NCBI GenBank assembly: GCA_028671895.1
Contig: JAPMAC010000207.1
Location: 7,502,001-7,566,000 of the forward strand
Direction of reading: 5' to 3'
Source: Oenanthe sinensis
Taxonomy: Eukaryota; Streptophyta; Magnoliopsida; Apiales; Apiaceae
DNA length: 64,000 bases
Shown here: piece after piece, positions 61,401 to 64,000 of the stretch
How the letters are laid out: the number at the start of each line of letters is the position of its first letter
Position numbering within the stretch: position 1 is the first letter of the stretch
The notes under the pieces: model-generated
What the model was told of the DNA's origin: nothing
Databases searched by the model: none
What the model saw: only the letters and a program-made list of their open reading frames with translations
Translations under genes and position numbers: made by a program

Positions 61401-62600
61401 GGATATGATCTTTGCTGTGGTCTTTAGCTTGAATGGCTCCATGGTTACCATGATCGGGAGTATTTCATGTAAGAAATTAGGGAGCAGCTTGGAGCTGCTC
61501 TTCTTTAAAATAGTACATTTGCCAATATGATAGTTGTTTTTGCTGCTGTGAGTGTTCAGAGGATCTTGCTAAAAATCCTCTTCTGTATTTTCTGCCTCGA
61601 AATCTTGCGTCGGCCTCTAAGAGTCTTTAAGTTGATCAAATGTTTGGGAGGATGTTTCCATATTATTATATGTTGAGACCTAGGTACCTCCTCGATTTTG
61701 AAATGTGACCTGCTCTTTTTAATGGAGAACTGTCAAGATAATCCTGTCTAGGCTACATTTGTTAAGACATTGCTAGTTGGTTGTTAAAAATATGTACGCA
61801 AGCATTTAAGTTGAAGTTTAGGAGTGTAAAATATCGATTATACCTTTTTCTACGCCACTGCAATTACTCGGTCATCCACTCCATTATAAAGAAGTTATTT
61901 TAAAGCAAACAATGAATAAAATTGTCAATAATTTGTTGAAGATATTGTACGTGCACAGAGAACACTGTTTTTCACAAAACATAGAGTCAATAGACTACAT
62001 CCTTAATTAAGAAAAATGAGTAATTGTTGCTCAATTCATTCAAAATGAAAATGCAGACATCTTTGCGGAACCAATGTATCAGTTTTGGTCTGTTATATAT
62101 TCAAGGTCTGTTTAGTTACAGTATCCAATGTAAATGTCAATATAATATACAAGAGGTTACTGTATAGAGGATAGTGAATGTCACATAAAGAATTCATGAA
62201 TATAAGCTTACGTACAATAGAGGCAGTCAATTAGTCTTGAGTTTTGTACTACTTTTCATAAGATCCGGAAAACTGTCTAGGGCCTCTAGGCATGCAAGAT
62301 AGCTTTCCGGTTAAGGTTCCACTTTGGTGGATGGTTGCAGACCTGCAGCAAACTCGAGATCCCTCTTTTTTTTCCTTTCCACCCTATTATGTTTCGTAAT
62401 GCTCTCTAAATTTGCAAAGATTTCTTTTATTCAGGAATTTGAGGGATATGTTCAAGCTAGATGCTGCTGAGTACATGATATCTATCTGTGGCGATGATGG
62501 TCTGAGAGAGCATTCTTCTTCCGGGAAAAGTGGTAGCATCTTCTATGTTTCTCATGATGATAAATTTGTTATCAAAACGTTAAAGAGATCAGAACTGGTG
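58484..62600 (+). CDS. Phosphatidylinositol-4-phosphate 5-kinase with MORN repeats, PIP5K9-like (5' part)
   Basis: Exons as I read them: 58,484-58,569 (in an exon from 58,416), 58,685-59,764, 59,888-60,055, 62,435 to 62,597 or 62,600. All junctions have AG/GT. The first Met (MSQVFLTDSK) follows an in-frame stop. Exon 2 encodes eight MORN repeats (GDIYLGNFKGVLPHG through KDGHGTFYPTGS), which in plant enzymes regulate activity and membrane association. A Ser/basic linker follows, then the kinase start: LMLNLQLGI, YTVGKITP, REVRVSDFG, CPMVFR, NLRDMFKLDAAEYM, GKSGSIFY (P-loop-like) and VIKTLKRSE (ATP lysine). The product would phosphorylate PI4P to PI(4,5)P2 at the plasma membrane. KITP...REVRVSDFG wording favours the PIP5K9 group over PIP5K1-6. 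The residue after LGI is Trp where Arg is usual (CGG to TGG). The rest of the kinase domain is not found up to 64,000. Confidence 0.88.
60056..62434 (+). other. Intron of the kinase gene (2.4 kb)
   Basis: GT...AG intron within an Arg codon of the CPMVFR motif. No gene inside. It holds a 51-bp tandem duplication (61,045-61,146). Confidence 0.8.
61045..61146. repeat. 51-bp tandem duplication in the kinase intron
   Basis: Copies 61,045-61,095 and 61,096-61,146, nearly identical, containing GTGAAAACCTATATAATC. Confidence 0.9.
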
Positions 62601-63261
62601 GTTAGAACTTAACTAAACGTACATTTGAATTATATAGCACATTTACTGTTTACTTGTAGTTGTCTCCTGTATCCATTCAACAAGATCCGATTCCTAAACC
62701 AGTTTAATATAATCAAATGTGTGAGACCCTTCTACGGAGGCAGGCTGTAACGCTTCTACAATGTTACACCAAGTACTTACTCTCTGTGTTGTTTAATAAA
62801 ATTTATTATCTAGGATTACTTGAAACTATATCCTTTAGCCACGTAGCCCCTCAGGTTTATGTCAGCAGTTTCTTGAGAACAGTTAAATGCAAGAGGCTGG
62901 GTTTTGACTTCTGAGAGCATGGTTTATGCAATGCACTATGGTGTAGTTTGTTCCTAGGGAAGAATGAACTTTTCTGAATAGGGAGTCGTAAAACTTCTTC
63001 CGTAAAAGTTCTAAGAAAATAATCTAAACATATACAAAGTACTGAATTGTCAAATGTTCAACTCTCTTGGAAAATACCTCTAATGTCACTTCCTAGAAGT
63101 CACCCGCCAGTAGACAACACTAATACTTCTTCCAAAGTTGGCCTCAAGATCATGCAAGGTCTTGTATTTGACCTGATTCTTGACATTATATAAGTTGTTT
63201 TGACACTTACTTTCTTTATTTAAATAAATTAATAATAAGCATATGTCTCATGTTCATTAGC

Positions 63262-63440
63262 ATAAGTTGTTTTAGAGTTTAGACTTGTCTTGAATATTGA
63301 AGTACACTTAGGCCAACCTTTCTGGGTTGTTGATCTATTTAGGTAATGCACATGTTGTTTTGGAGTTTAGTTTAGGAGTTATCTTGAATATCAGAGCAAG
63401 GGTCACTTAGATTAACCTTTCTTGGCTGATCTCGGTGAGG
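63262..63440. repeat. Diverged tandem duplication (about 90 bp units)
   Basis: Two units beginning TTGTTTTAGAGTTTAG and TTGTTTTGGAGTTTAG (about 63,266 and 63,354), each followed by ATCTTGAATAT-like text and AACCTTTCT(T/G)GG. Confidence 0.75.
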
Positions 63441-63699
63441 TTATGGATGCTGTGAAATGAAATCCGTGTGATTCTTGCGCTCTGTTTGGTTGGAAGAAAT
63501 AAATTTTCTGAGGGAATGGTATGGAGTTTGTACTATTTTATGGGCAAATATTTATTCTTTTCATTTCTTTGTTTCACTCTTACGAATTTAAACTAGAGCT
63601 CAAATCCATTAGTTTTAGAGTGGATTCTCCAATCTCCTTTCTTCACAAACCTCATCATAGATAATTTGCACTCTTGTTTTATATTTCCTCTCTCTTCCC

Positions 63700-63910
63700 T
63701 CACACATCATTCTCTTTGGCTTTGATTTTTCTCAAGTTTTCATTACATTCCTTCCAATTAAACAGACCATAGGTGTATATATGTATTTTAAGAGGGGCCC
63801 TACCCCTGTCCTCATGCACACTTTTTGTTTCCACAGGAACTTGAACCCTCGATCTCCTACCGAAGGAAGAGAGTTGATGCCGCCATAGCACAGTTTGTTT
63901 AGTGCTCTGG
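63700..63910 (-). mobile_element. Possible tRNA-derived SINE in the kinase intron
   Basis: The minus strand has a B-box-like GGTTCAAGTTC (63,837-63,847), 9 of 11 to the consensus. About 40 bp upstream is an A-box-like CTATGGCGGCATC (63,876-63,889). The body text GGTAGGAGATCGAGGG...GTGGAAACA resembles Au-type plant SINEs. No poly-A/T tail or duplication was settled. Confidence 0.45.
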
Positions 63911-64000
63911 TGTATTTCATTGTGTGGTCCTTATAATTTGGTTACTTGTTGTCAAGGATTTTTAAGTAACACTCTTCATTCAATAGATCTATTAGATATG

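Larger units (their letters stand above)
62601..64000 (+). other. Next intron of the kinase gene, running off the window
   Basis: No kinase exon is recognised here: the expected leucine-rich segment after the ATP lysine (family VLLRMLP) and the later catalytic motifs are missing. It contains a diverged tandem duplication (63,262-63,440) and a SINE-like segment. Either the intron exceeds 1.4 kb or the gene is truncated to the right. Confidence 0.6.

Overview
The window is plant nuclear DNA, most likely from a eudicot. It is AT-rich, holds spliced genes with GT/AG introns, and is filled with Ty1/copia (Sirevirus/SIRE type) and Ty3/gypsy LTR retrotransposons whose primer-binding sites match initiator tRNA-Met. 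I cannot name the species. No gene was searched against a database; families are recognised from motifs read in the translation.

Layout. About 1-52,455 is one nested stack of LTR retrotransposons. 52,456-57,690 is intergenic DNA with one clear MITE. 57,690-64,000 is the 5' half of a MORN-repeat phosphatidylinositol-4-phosphate 5-kinase gene (PIP5K9-like, plus strand) that runs off the right edge.

Names used below. Element E1 (plus strand, 1-5,343) sits in a partial LTR E2 (5,344-6,141), which sits in copia element A (minus, 6,142-12,111). A sits in or beside LTR element D (minus, 12,112 to about 14,905), next to element B (minus, about 14,906-17,432). B interrupts the gag of copia element C (minus). 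C is also split by a Sirevirus S (minus, 18,557-50,131), which landed inside the CCHC zinc-knuckle codons of C gag (target duplication AGCCA/AGTCA). C gag therefore has one half at 17,433-18,556 and the other at 50,132-51,173, with its 5' LTR at 51,232-52,455. S is itself split in its third (env-like) ORF by a chromovirus-type gypsy element G (20,661-38,139). G is split in its integrase by L (22,645-36,788), a 14.1-kb non-autonomous LARD-like element with about 5-kb LTRs and an intact target duplication GCTAC. LTR divergence by eye fits this order: the inner L pair differs less than the S pair.

All retrotransposon reading frames are interrupted by stops, frameshifts or insertions. None looks able to make a full polyprotein, although long open stretches remain (for example 668 codons of the E1 env-like ORF).

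The most interesting signal is one that ordinary annotation misses. Each of the six distinguishable copia LTR types carries, just upstream of its TATA box, a dense array of a different short motif, mostly with a palindromic core: GATCGAGATC (E1), GCGCC hairpins (S and E2), CAGASTCTG (A), GTATGACTTTTC (D), TAGGTGTCGAATT (B), ATCCATCGAT (C). In four of them the same motif recurs in the interior of the same element. In A it is found about 15 times through gag-pol in both centre-base forms, in C inside gag codons, in B in the untranslated leader, and in S in an island just upstream of the env-like ORF. This resembles a family-specific recognition code, analogous to motif-guided anti-silencing in other plant transposons, but its function here is inference.
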